NCBI GenBank assembly: GCA_022575985.1
Contig: JAKSXM010000272.1
Coordinates: forward strand, 5,704,001 to 5,768,000
DNA: 64,000 nt
Direction of reading: 5' to 3'
DNA from: Anagrus nilaparvatae
Taxonomy: Eukaryota > Arthropoda > Insecta > Hymenoptera > Mymaridae
In this document: positions 25,901-34,336 of the stretch, one piece after another
Numbering within the stretch: the first letter of the stretch is position 1
Layout: every line of letters begins with the position of its first letter
The notes under the pieces: generated by a model
Databases searched by the model: none
What the model was told of the DNA's origin: nothing
What the model saw: only the letters and a program-made list of their open reading frames with translations
Program-made: the position numbers and the translations under genes

Positions 25901-28900
25901 AGTTTCTTTACGTTTCAAGACATTTGCAATCGTTTGGAACAAAAAAAATCCGGCTAACACAATTGACATTTTTTTTTCAGTGTGTTTCCATTAAAAAATA
26001 ACTTTCTATTATTTGATTTCTTATATTTTGTCTAGATTCTTTTTTTAAATCTGAGCCACCACTAATAAAAAATAGTTATTTAGTATAGATCGAATTGTGT
26101 AATTGAGGCCAAAACATGTTACTGAGTTATTGATTTTAAATTTGATTTTTTTAGCGGGAAATTATGTAAGTAGTTATCCAGTTTCATACAATACAATGAC
26201 GGCGGTAACACCTAGTCCAGCTGAATATACCTGTCAACCTTCGGTACATATGGTCCCTGCTTATTACCAACCTGGTCAACCTGGTATACAACATTCACCA
26301 GTAATGTACAGAGTGCCTACTCCACCAAACACGCCTACAACTAGTCAGGTAAATAAATATAAGTTTATAATATTTATAATCACAAATTTTATTAATTTTA
26401 AAATAGAATTGCGACAAAATATAGGTCAATAGTTTTTAATGTTTTAAAACAAAAATTTTTCCGAAAATTCTAAATACGAAGTGTAATATTACACATCGGG
26501 CTCTACTTGGATCTGTAGATCTAAGAATTCTAATTTACTAATTGGATGATGATTTAGATCTTCTTTATTTTTTTTGCCAAAGTTTCCAAATCCACTGCTA
26601 TTATATACTAACTGTATTAGAGGCAGTTCATAAATTGTCGTGTACCCTGCACCGTCCAAATAGTAAATACATACAAATACATACATAAGATTTTGTTGTA
26701 CGATTGATTACGAATTTACGACATTCTCTTCCTAGCGGGTCAAAAACACTTTTTACTTCTCGCGGTGCGATCAAAAAACGCGTTTTCTCCCCTTTTGAGA
26801 ATAAAAAATTGCATTTTATCCACGGGAGAAAAAAATAAAGCCCCAAATCGCAGTTCAACTTCCTTGGATTCGCCTAGGATGGTAATTAACGTGTGATCTG
26901 AGCCATTCTTTTTTTTTGCTCCTTATTTTTTTTAAATACGGGGGATCCTTTTTCAAGTTGGGCACCTCCCTCTGTCCAAAAACGAAGGTAACTTAAAAGA
27001 ATTTTGGTTTCTCAAATTGACGGGACAAGGTTCTAGTTTTTATTTCTTATTGGCCTTTTCAACTCTGTAAATCTACTGTACCCATTTAAAGGGTGATTCC
27101 GAAATAAATTTTGACCCATTTTTTAAGAGAATTAATGCCCGAAAATTGCTAAATCCGAAAATACTCGATGAAATCTCCTGCCTATTGGCACACTTATTAT
27201 GTATTAAAAGCCTAACATTTTGTACTAAAATGTTTTTATTTTAGATCTGTATAGGTTCAGATATATCAGCAGTCAAAAATGACGCTTTTTAAAAACTATG
27301 TATATCTCTGCTATGTACGAATTACCACGCGGGTGGTTTTGTTTTCTTTGTTATAATAAATAAAAAAAATTACTGTAAACTTACTTTTATTTAAATTTTT
27401 CTGATTTTTAAATTTCGACTTGTCGTCGCCCAACGCCTAAAATGGGTATAGTAAATTTCCAGAGTTGAAAAGGCCCATGAGAATAAAAAACTAGAGCCTT
27501 TTTTGTCAATTTGAGAAAACCAAAATTCTCTTAAGTTGTCTCCGTTTTTGGACAAAGGGGGGTGGCTGGCTTGAGAAAGAATCGTCCATGTCTAAGAAAT
27601 TTGTATAAAAAACTTAAAATTATAATTTTTTGTATTTCTTTAGGTGCCCAATATGCCAGTAATGTATATGAATTCCAATAGTTATCCGACACCAGCAATG
27701 ATACCTACTGGGACATTTGGACCTCAAGTTGGACCAAATGGTACACCTGGTGCTCCAGCAGGGGGTTTTGTTTCTCCTTTAGTTCCTAATTTAATGTTTA
27801 GACAAAATGTACCAGTAAGTTTAAATTTTTTTTCCGTTTGCAAAAATGTAAAAAAGTAAAATTGTTTATAAAAAAATATGCAGCTTGTTACGGGTGTACG
27901 AGCTTCAACACCAGGAAATTCTCAAAGAGCCAGTAGGTCGCCAACGCCGGCGCATGACTTTTTTGGCGTGGGAAGTGGGGATAGAAACGCACAGCCTCCA
28001 ACACGTTACCCGCTGCCAATGTATCAGGGTGTCCATATCGTACAAGGTCAGATTTTGTTTACTTTTCTGAACTTGTAAAAATCAATGAATTTCTAATAAA
28101 ATCTATACTATTCACTCTTTTATAGGAGATATGAGACTGATGCATCCTGGAGTTCCAGGTAATCCCAGATTGCAGTATGCACCCGTACCATCACCTCCAG
28201 TCGTTCAAGGTTGTCCTCGGCCTTACCGGCCACCATCAAATACCTCAAATTCTGGCAATACTGGCTTACTTGAAAATAAAAATTCAAAATTACGAAAACA
28301 AAAGTACTTAATTTTTTTATTTAATTATTATTTAAAAATTGTGCTTAATTTTTTTAATGCGTATAAATCTTTAGGTCCAAAACCACTTCCGTTCCATCTT
28401 CAAGACCCAATACTTATCACCCATCTCCTTCGGCGACTATAAATTCAAATGCACCCAAAGATGTAAGAGATGGTAAGAAACTTGTATTTACAAATAATTA
28501 TTTATTTTATTTTAAAATTAAAAAAAAAAAGGCAGGAAAAACGCGTGAAATTGATCTAAATTACCAGGATGATCTATTTATGTACACGGAGTTGTATTAA
28601 AAATTGATAAAATTGCAATACTTTTTAGATTTTGTTTAATTTTAGCATTTTAACTTTCCAAATTATTGTAAATTTTTCAAAATTTAGGGGCCTGAAAGAA
28701 TTTGAATTTAGAGATTTAAATTATTATTAGTTTAAGAAATTAAAATTATGAAAATTGTGAATGGGGCTTCAAAATTGTTTATGACCTCGAATAAGGGGAA
28801 GGGGGGTTCACGACTGCTCAATTTTTCCGACAGAGAGGAAGGAAAAAAGACAAAAAGGTTAATTTTTGACCAACATAATATGCGAAAGCTCCCTGATAAT

Positions 28901-29994
28901 ATAAACCTAAAAAAAAAAGGATCAGATTTGGAAAATTAAGCCTGGTAGTTGAAAAAAATTTCACGTATTTTCCGTTATATAAAATTATAATATTACTCCT
29001 AAACATCCTTCTGTAAACTATTATAAATCATATTAAATAAATTAAAATTTTAATTGTAAGTCTATAATAGTCTATATTAGAATAATAATTTTTGTTAATA
29101 TGATATGAATATGGATTACAGAATTACAAATGTACTGTCAAGTTGCTGTCAAGTTGCTCTGCTTGAATTTGGATTGATTTTATTTTGATTTTCATAGAAA
29201 TTATAAATTTAAACGAAATTCAAGTATTGCAACTTCAGAGTTTAGATAAACTTTTTCTTCTTACCTAAAACTGATAAGTTAAAAAAACACTTTTCCGAAA
29301 TAATAGCATTTTTTTTTGCTGAGTCAAGTTTTTATAGATTTTATTAATGCAAATAAAAAAATTTACCTATTGTCTTTCTGTTTCTTATAAAAGCTAAACC
29401 TGTGGAAGACAATTTGACGTAAGGTACTTGATAATTTAATTATTGGAATGTTAAAATATAGTCATTATTATTATTTTGTAGTTTATTTGTATACCAAAAA
29501 TTAATGTTTTTAAACGGTAATTTATTTTAAATTTTGCTTCAGTCTTTGTAAAATTTTTTATTTTTTATAGTTTCATCTGCATAAAAATATACTAAGATCT
29601 TGATGGTCATTTAGCTATAAACCTTCTAAGCCATTTGTAATAGTTCAAAAGCATCTTTGTAAAATTTTATTTTATAAAACAAGCCTGTTCCAATATTTTA
29701 CCACCTTCTTCATTTATTAAAACCACCTTCATTAATAAAACACTCTCACTAGCTTAAAATTATCATCTCCTAAAGGTTTTATCTCACTCTCAATAATATT
29801 TATTCAAAATTTACATTATTTTTTCAACATAATATCTAAAAGTAATTTGACCACCAAAATCTCATGAATTATCCTTAATAGTTTAATAGTTTAAGCATCA
29901 ATTATTTATTTTAATAAATTTTTCTCTTTTTAGCCATCGTCAAGGTGACAATCACCCCAAGAAACCAGCTAATACAATATTAGGTAATAAATAA
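12504..29994 (+). CDS. enc: encore-like R3H/SUZ domain protein (whole gene, 17 exons)
   Basis: The spliced product is about 1,310 residues. R3H and SUZ are single-stranded nucleic-acid/RNA-binding modules, and Drosophila Encore and vertebrate R3HDM1/2 share this architecture. Encore acts in germline mitosis and oskar mRNA localisation, so a cytoplasmic RNA-binding role is inferred here. Visible parts: VKLLVRSLAMRES near residue 130; R3H domain about 362-430 with the defining RxxxH (R399, H403) in SYNRMLVHRVAAYFG; SUZ motif EEREEEYEKARRRIF at 487-501; a conserved INPQNNQPYTNPDG block further on; then a poly-Thr run, a poly-Pro/Gln run and a long P/Q/S/T-rich tail. Drosophila Encore is longer. 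Exon phases agree except at the second junction (19,013/19,143). The stop is TAA at 29,992-29,994. Confidence 0.9.
13820..13904 (+). repeat. Poly(A) homopolymer, 85 bases
   Basis: An uninterrupted run of 85 A. Open frames across it (poly-Lys on plus, poly-Phe on minus) are artefacts. It may be the tail of a retroelement insertion, but no element body could be recognised upstream. The length may also be inexact, as homopolymers are error-prone. Confidence 0.95.
14365..14793. mobile_element. CACTGTAAAAAGT MITE, copy 1 (429 bp)
   Basis: Terminal inverted repeats CACTGTAAAAAGTAACTTTC and its complement at 14,774-14,793. The interior is AT-rich with many TTTCGAAAAT-type self-complementary blocks, so the whole element folds. 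A second copy lies at 36,243-36,610. No clear target-site duplication and no transposase, so the superfamily is undecided. Confidence 0.85.
15751..16892. mobile_element. Foldback element E, full copy (about 1.14 kb)
   Basis: Both halves are reverse complements from ATATGAGCAATTATTTTAAA at the left end to its complement at the right end, with an axis near 16,320. Internal landmarks include GAGGGTACATCGATATGACC, AAATTTTGGGGTAGCTC-like blocks and ACACGGTTTTTGACATAAAA. Arms are about 550 bases with few mismatches. There is no transposase. A related copy missing part of one arm is at 34,908-35,630. In the current model it lies in the first enc-like intron. Confidence 0.9.
17186..17333 (+). repeat. 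Diverged direct repeat, unit 1
   Basis: Aligns by eye, with many substitutions and indels, to 17,664-17,823 on the same strand. Shared blocks include TTTAATC/TTCATCTTT, ATTAA-TTT-ATCTAAATTTT-style text, ATCGGATGATTA/ATCGGATATTA and AAAAGCGATATT/AAAAGCGACATT at the end. Probably two fragments of the same old transposon. Confidence 0.55.
17571..17645 (+). repeat. (CTTAT)n / (TATCTTAT)n simple repeat
   Basis: Irregular runs of CTTAT and TCTTAT units, interrupted near 17,600 by ATAACGAATTATT. It sits between the two diverged direct repeats. Confidence 0.85.
17664..17823 (+). repeat. Diverged direct repeat, unit 2
   Basis: Partner of 17,186-17,333. This copy is less AT-rich (CGGCCATAATTCTGGCAG, TCCGATGTGGCCCG) and ends AAAAGCGACATT. 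Confidence 0.55.
18778..19017 (+). CDS. enc: enc-like exon 2
   Basis: Acceptor TTATAG ends at 18,777. Two leftover bases complete a codon, then PSIVVHKGGRSENRPESPC and a Ser/Ala-rich stretch ending EMKNYRNR. The strong donor AGG|GTGAGT at 19,014 leaves phase 0, which conflicts with the next exon. The weak donor GTTTTA at 19,018 adds VT and restores the frame; I use it, with low certainty at this edge. Confidence 0.8.
19143..19520 (+). CDS. enc: enc-like exon 3
   Basis: Acceptor CTCTCCAG ends at 19,142. It encodes SSPRNLILKKTECKFSIIHH and the VKLLVRSLAMRES block that matches the conserved LVRSLAVCEES-type motif of R3HDM proteins, followed by Ser/Asn-rich low complexity. Donor G|GTGAGT at 19,521, phase 1. 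Confidence 0.88.
19591..19968 (+). CDS. enc: enc-like exon 4
   Basis: It follows a 70-base intron and joins in phase. The product is Asn/Ser/Gln-rich with a cluster of cysteines (KCNNCYKNGH, CHNQCSAQCG) and no recognised domain. The donor AG|GTTTGG is weak, and an ATT trinucleotide run sits just inside the intron at 19,980-20,006. Confidence 0.85.
20629..22025. mobile_element. Foldback element G with near-identical arms (about 1.4 kb)
   Basis: Left arm (about 20,629-21,126) and right arm (about 21,530-22,025) are reverse complements almost without mismatch. The same 64- and 67-residue frames read identically from both arms on opposite strands. Ends are CACACCAATCTTGAAGG and CCTTCAAGACTGGTGTG. 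The spacer is about 400 bases. There is no transposase. It lies wholly in the enc-like intron 19,969-22,373 and is the least diverged foldback in the window. Confidence 0.92.
22374..22944 (+). CDS. enc: enc-like exon 5 (R3H and SUZ domains)
   Basis: The diagnostic exon. It runs from DNSTELYTDSTG through IEKDLIEFVKD, KFPNMSSYNRMLVHRVAAYF, MEHNVDQSGLSVIITRTKN and RRSKSFEEREEEYEKARRR to TEYS-like Ser-rich sequence ending SSDGSS. R3H RxxxH and the SUZ motif are both intact. Vertebrate R3HDM1/2 have very similar text (SYHRMLLHRVAAYFG, RRSKSIEEREEEY). Joins in phase 1 upstream and phase 2 downstream. Confidence 0.97.
23046..23221 (+). CDS. enc: enc-like exon 6
   Basis: Encodes a basic Ser-rich segment (TRLSKGDSLDGRESYRSN ... 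SYSFGGYTRGAFSRGDS). R3HDM1 has a comparable Ser/Gly-rich SSFSGISVLTRGDSS-type segment at this place. Donor G|GTATGT. Confidence 0.9.
23303..23641 (+). CDS. enc: enc-like exon 7
   Basis: Carries SPSPSPSPIPN repeats and the conserved VPAGSVIINPQNNQPYTNPD block, equivalent to [20 protein letters not shown] of R3HDM1. This block is strong independent evidence of orthology to the enc/R3HDM family. Donor AAG|GTCAGA; readthrough into the intron meets a stop. Confidence 0.93.
23718..24319 (+). CDS. enc: enc-like exon 8 (poly-Thr, poly-Pro/Gln)
   Basis: Contains a threonine run encoded by ACA/ACG codons (about 23,837-23,885), a proline run (about 24,003-24,040) and Gln-rich text. Such tracts are common in the disordered C-terminal half of Encore proteins. 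Ends phase 0 at GGG|GTAATT. Confidence 0.9.
24593..24778 (+). CDS. enc: enc-like exon 9
   Basis: Phase 0 at both ends. Encodes QQEVSDISGYFMGMNMYDHR and a PYPQPPPVSSQSVPN segment. The donor CCG|GTATTT is modest. Confidence 0.88.
25193..25349 (+). CDS. enc: enc-like exon 10
   Basis: Encodes TQQTMYFVQPPGTTVPINQN and a Gln-rich end, closing TPPTQTN plus one base. Good acceptor TTTTTTTAG and donor GTAAGA. Confidence 0.88.
26155..26348 (+). CDS. enc: enc-like exon 11
   Basis: Completes the split codon (Ala) and encodes GNYVSSYPVSYNTM ... YYQPGQPGIQHSPVMYRVPT. Pro/Tyr/Gln-rich with no named domain. Donor CAG|GTAAAT, phase 0. Confidence 0.88.
26942..27586. mobile_element. Foldback element H in an enc-like intron
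   Basis: Left arm 26,942-27,090 pairs with right arm 27,438-27,586. Paired landmarks: CTGTCCAAAAACGAAGGTAA with its complement near 27,540, and TTGGCCTTTTCAACTCTG with its complement near 27,458. The loop of about 350 bases is unpaired. Arms have moderate divergence. It sits inside intron 26,349-27,643 together with an unplaced segment 26,690-26,900 that holds GCGGTGCGATCAAAAAACGC. Confidence 0.8.
27644..27814 (+). CDS. enc: enc-like exon 12
   Basis: Encodes VPNMPVMYMNSNSYPTPAMI and a Gly/Pro-rich stretch, ending RQNVP. Phase 0 at both ends; acceptor TTCTTTAG, donor CA|GTAAGT. Confidence 0.88.
27884..28046 (+). CDS. enc: enc-like exon 13
   Basis: Follows a 69-base intron. Encodes LVTGVRASTPGNSQRASRSP and TRYPLPMYQGVHIVQ. 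The frame joined to both neighbours is the Ser/Pro-rich one; an overlapping second frame is a shadow. Confidence 0.87.
28126..28303 (+). CDS. enc: enc-like exon 14
   Basis: Encodes DMRLMHPGVPGNPRLQYAPV and CPRPYRPPSNTSNS, ending NSKLRKQ plus two bases. Donor AAA|GTACTT is chosen because it alone keeps the frame with the next exon. Confidence 0.83.
28375..28472 (+). CDS. enc: enc-like exon 15
   Basis: A 98-base exon encoding KSKTTSVPSSRPNTYHPSPS and NAPKDVRD plus one base. Acceptor CTTTAG, donor G|GTAAGA. Confidence 0.85.
29394..29418 (+). CDS. enc: enc-like exon 16, 25-base microexon
   Basis: Acceptor TTATAAAAG ends at 29,393; donor AC|GTAAGG begins at 29,419. It encodes AKPVEDNLT across both junctions. 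Without it, exon 15 joined directly to the last exon uses the wrong phase and stops after about 16 unrelated residues. With it, the final exon reads THRQGDNHPKKPANTILGNK. Confidence 0.75.
29934..29994 (+). CDS. enc: enc-like last exon with stop codon
   Basis: Acceptor TCTCTTTTTAG ends at 29,933. Encodes HRQGDNHPKKPANTILGNK and TAA (29,992-29,994). A potential donor (AG|GTAATA) at 29,984 overlaps the end, so an alternative longer C-terminus cannot be excluded. Confidence 0.75.
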
Positions 29995-30257
29995 TGAATA
30001 ATAGAAATGAAATTGAAAAATATATATATTATATATTAAATTATTGTACATTTTAAGAATAAGATTTATAAAAATTATTAAAGAGTTACAAAAAAAATAT
30101 AAAAATAATATTACTGTAGTGCACAACAGTAAAAATCATGATATATATTTAATAAGTATATCAAATTTTCTTTAATCATTTTGTATAAAATTAAAAAAAA
30201 AGAAGAAAAGTGAAAATTATTTTGATTGCTAGTATTAAATTCAATTCATGTAAATTA

Positions 30258-30648
30258 TTTGAGGGGCCAAAGGTCCCGCGTTGAATATAGGGAGCCATAG
30301 CAATTTTTTCGCGCCATTGGTTCTAAGAAGCCTGCCAACCAATATGGTTGTGGATGGGCTTATTTAGAAGCTGAAAATCGGTACAATTTAATTTATCAAA
30401 AAATTTTACATTTAAATTATTAAAACTATTTTTTTAGTTATTAATAGTGATTTTTGGTTTAGGAAACAAAAACAGATGATTGTCAACACAATCATGCAAA
30501 AACATAGAATAATTTGTAAAAAAAAAGTTTTTTGAGCTTTAAATTAAGACCATCATTAAACATCTTCGATGCATGATATCTTGGAACCAATGGCGCGAAA
30601 AATTGCTATGATTTCCTATATTCCACACGTGACCTTTGATCCCTTAAT
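30258..30648. mobile_element. Foldback element B, copy 2
   Basis: Left end GAGGGGCCAAAGGTCCCGCG and TTGAATATAGG; right end holds the complementary CCTATATTCCACACGTGACC. The arm with CGCCATTGGTTCTAAGAAG matches the right half of 6,011-6,215. If the 3' UTR reaches 32.6 kb, this hairpin is in mature enc-like mRNA. Confidence 0.8.
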
Positions 30649-32571
30649 AGAATAATGTTAAATAAAATTAAAATTTTATCTATATTAAATTAAAAAAAAT
30701 ATTTTATTGCAATTTTATATAGGTCTTATATAAAAATATTACAACTAAGAAAAATGATATATATTACCTGATATTTTTGTGCCCTGACTAACATCTATAA
30801 GATATGTGAGTTAATATTAATTAAAATATGATTTTACTGAGAAAGCGAATTTATTTTATCTCAGTGTAAAATCAATGATTTACTTTATGTGTTCTGCTCA
30901 TGCATCTGACTTGCCAGTAAATACTAAAATCGTGATTAAAGAAAAACAATCTATTTCTATGTATAATTTCTTACATATTTTTAATTTGAAGAATTACAAT
31001 ACACAAATATGTGTTAAAGAGCAAAACAGTGATAGCAATAAAAAAAAAAAAGACAAAAATGTGACAAAAAAAAGAAGAAAAAATATTTAAAAAAAATATA
31101 TACGGTACTCTGGTTAGTACTTATTTATTTTTTAAAGAAGAAATGAAAAATATTATATATTAATAAATAAATTAAAGAAATCTCTATATTATTAGAAATT
31201 CTGTCGTTATATAAAAGACTTTCTCAACTAATTAGATTAAAAATAGTAAAACAAAAAAAGTAAAAAAAAAATAAAAAAATAAATATAAAAATAAAAAAAA
31301 AAAAAACAGAAAAATAGCCAAAAAATTTTTTTCTGAGTGTCATAATATTTAAATTCATAATAATATAGTAACTCGAAGAATTTTTAGATAAAAAAAATAA
31401 AAACTTGATGTACACTGTAAAAGAAATTATGGCTATCTAAAAGTATTCAGTAGTTTTCCTGTATGTCTATAGTTACTGAACGTGTAAAATTATAATACAT
31501 AAAAAAACAAAAGCTTCCGTCTGTGAATAATAAAAACTGTATGTACAAATCGGCGCAGATATTGTGAATAATAAAAATCAATTAATTTGTTATTATTTAT
31601 TTATTTATTCAATGATTTTGAATTGTTTATATAGATATGGAGCGTCGTTTTGTAAATTTTAATTTTATTTTCATGTAAAAGTCCATCCAAACTAAAAGAA
31701 GGTGATTGTACTTAATAATTGTTAAAACATCATCGAATGATAAATTGTTGTATCGTATACGGGTCATATTTTGTTTATTTCTTTTTTTAAAAGAATAAAA
31801 AATTATATTTAAAGTTTAAAAAAAATATTTACCTAAGATCTCACAATTTAATGGTTGATTATTATTAATCCTAAAAAAAATATACTACCTACCTACTACT
31901 GCACTTTTCTATATCGACAGAAAAATATTAATATTTTACATCTTTCTATACAAAGCGCATGACATTATTTATTTATTACATATTGAAATTATTAAATCTG
32001 GTAAAATTAAGTTCTTCCTATATTGATTATATAATTCTTATTAAAAAAAAAATATTAAAAAAAAAATATATAAATATATATATAAATTTTTATAAATTTA
32101 TTTATAATATTATTAAACTATATAAAGTTGTTATTGCTGTAAATTATATTAATAAAATAAAACTAATGATTTATTTTTTTAATTATATTTTTTCATGTAT
32201 ATTTTTGTATACATAGAAAAAGAAAAAAAAATGTGATTTTTAAGAATAAAGGAAAAAAAAAAGGAAAAAAAATGTAATTTTTTTTTGTCGAATTATTATA
32301 AATAATAGCAAATACGTATTAATTTTGTCGCTAATTTTATAAAAAAAGTACTATATCTCAGCAATATCAGCTTAAACGATGACATAAAATAACAGATTAA
32401 AAATTGCTATATATTAAAAAATACGTGCACAAAACATAAAAAGAAAAAAAATCGTCATTAATATATAGAAAAAATTATTTGCTAGAAATCATATGTCATT
32501 CTGATTATATTTCTTGTTATACCTTACATATATATAACAAATATTTTCCAAAAATGAATTAAGTATAATTC

Positions 32572-32577
32572 AATAAA
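32572..32577 (+). terminator. Candidate distal polyadenylation signal
   Basis: AATAAA followed within about 10-40 bases by GT- and T-rich sequence. It lies 2.6 kb after the enc-like stop and before the convergent ZP gene. Confidence 0.35.
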
Positions 32578-32599
32578 GTATGTTGTTTGATTTTTAATT

Positions 32600-34126
32600 T
32601 TGTATCTTATATTTTTTACATGTACCTTATTTACCTTGTTTTTCTTGCTACCTTGCGTTATGCATATTTGTACCTTTAAGATGGGCTTAAAATTTTCTAA
32701 TCTTTAGATATATTCTGCCTTTTTTCCTTAAATTTGCAAATTGCATTCTAAACTATATATTCTTTCGCAGTGAGAAATTGTACAGCATAATATTAAAACT
32801 TTTTAATTAATCTTTAAGGTATACAGTGAGAAGCTTTGACGTAACATATACTGATGAATAAAATCAGGATGAATAACGGGTTTGAAACGTTAGGAGCACG
32901 TTGTTAAACATCTTTGTCTGAATGTCTGTAAAGGTCGTTTTTTATTTATTAATCTAACAAACTTTGAAGAATAATCAGAGTAAAAAATTAATTAAATTCT
33001 GTTTTTTCAAAAAGTTTGTGTAATAAAAATTGTACTTTATATAGGTTCTAAAAATTAAATAGACGTTGTTAACTTTGTATTAATATTTTTATTTTAAAAT
33101 AATTACATTTTAATTATAATTTTTATATATACAAAAAATTTTCGTTGTGGGATAAAATATATAATATTATTCGTTGATTTATTAACTTATTAAGGTAAAG
33201 GTCCAGAGTTGCGTTATATAATGCAGCTGTGAACCAATGCCATATTATTTAATAAAATTAACTCACATAAAAATTTGACAATTTTTTTATGAAAGAAAAT
33301 TTTCTTTTCTTTTTTTTTTTTTGTTAGTCTTTAAATTTTAATATTACTAAAGTTCGACATATGCAAATAAAATCCTGCACCTATTCTTTATTAAATTTTG
33401 ATTATTATCTTTTTTTTCTAAAAAATTCTTTACCACCCTCCACCCAATCGATACCAAGTTTTTTATTTTTTCATTGACATTATAGAAATGAAAGCACCTT
33501 GATACTTTTTATTTAATATTTCTTTTTTGAATAGCAAAAATTTACTCAAAAATTTATCTATACTTTACAAAATTAATTAAGTAAACTTTTGCTAATAAAA
33601 AGTAAAAACTTTCAAAGGTATTTGTACCATTTAACCACGTCTAAGATAAGTACTAAATTCTACTACTGATATAATTCATTTATCAAGTATTTTCGGACTT
33701 TTAATGAAAAAATTCGAAAACGCTCGATAAAATTTATAAATTATCTTAAATTAAAGAAAAAAGAGTTTTTGGCAAGCGCTTGATGTAGCGCGAACAAAAC
33801 TATTTATGTAATGCAATGGATCACACCTCTTGGAAATATTTTATGGACTTCGTTATCATTCTCAAAACAAGAAAAAAGCGTAAAAGTTTTAGCTAAAGCA
33901 ATTAAAATGAAGCGAATGAAGTCAACGTTAGAATAGAGTAGGTGATATATTCGATGCACTTTATCAGGATAGCTTAGTACCGGACTAGTATAATAACAAA
34001 GGATATAATATTATGTACATTAATAATAAATATTTTTTTTAAATAAAAAACTTGGCGCTGTACACAACGACGTGTTCCTGATATTATAATGAAGCGTTAA
34101 AATCAGCTCGTTATTCAGTTTGAATT
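32600..34126. other. Intergenic gap between convergent genes
   Basis: No coding exon. At 32,851-32,900 there is a CTGATGAATAAAATCAGG hairpin followed by TTTGAAACGTT, reminiscent of Penelope-like retroelement tails. The right side presumably holds the 3' UTR of the minus-strand ZP gene, but no poly(A) signal could be singled out. Confidence 0.45.
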
Positions 34127-34336
34127 TCAACTGCTGTTACTATGACTGTATGCTGTATTGGTGTAAGGCCCGCTGTAAATAGACGATCCAGTTGTCGATA
34201 CAGTCTTGTGCCTTCTCTTGCCACACAAGATCAAAATCGCACCAATTATCGCTAAGATTAAAAAGATACTCGCTATTGCTATGCCAATAGCAAAACTTCT
34301 CTGAGACATGCAGATGTAATCCATGTCATCGTATGC
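34127..34336 (-). CDS. ZP gene last exon: transmembrane helix and tail
   Basis: Acceptor TTGAATAG, phase 0. Encodes AYDDMDYICMSQRS, a hydrophobic helix (IGIAIASIFLILAIIGAIL), the basic stop-transfer GKRRHK and a tail ending NTAYSHSNSS. TAA/TAG-type stop at 34,127-34,129. Confidence 0.93.
   Translation of the reverse strand, partial: AYDDMDYICMSQRSFAIGIAIASIFLILAIIGAILILCGKRRHKTVSTTGSSIYSGPYTNTAYSHSNSS

Larger units (their letters stand above)
29995..32577 (+). other. Probable enc-like 3' UTR
   Basis: AT-rich sequence after the stop. Open frames here are low complexity and not supported. It contains foldback B copy 2. Several AATAAA motifs occur; the one at 32,572 is followed by a GT/T-rich stretch (TGTTGTTTG) and is the best distal candidate. 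Earlier sites near 29,986 and 31,790 could give shorter forms. Confidence 0.4.

Noticed and set aside
23317..28442. Individual open frames here as separate small genes
   Set aside because: They are consecutive exons of one enc-like gene with matching splice phases; each frame's tail is intron readthrough.
31224..32216. Ile/Phe/Tyr/Lys-rich open frames
   Set aside because: Low-complexity AT-rich sequence in a probable 3' UTR; no splice sites or conserved motifs.
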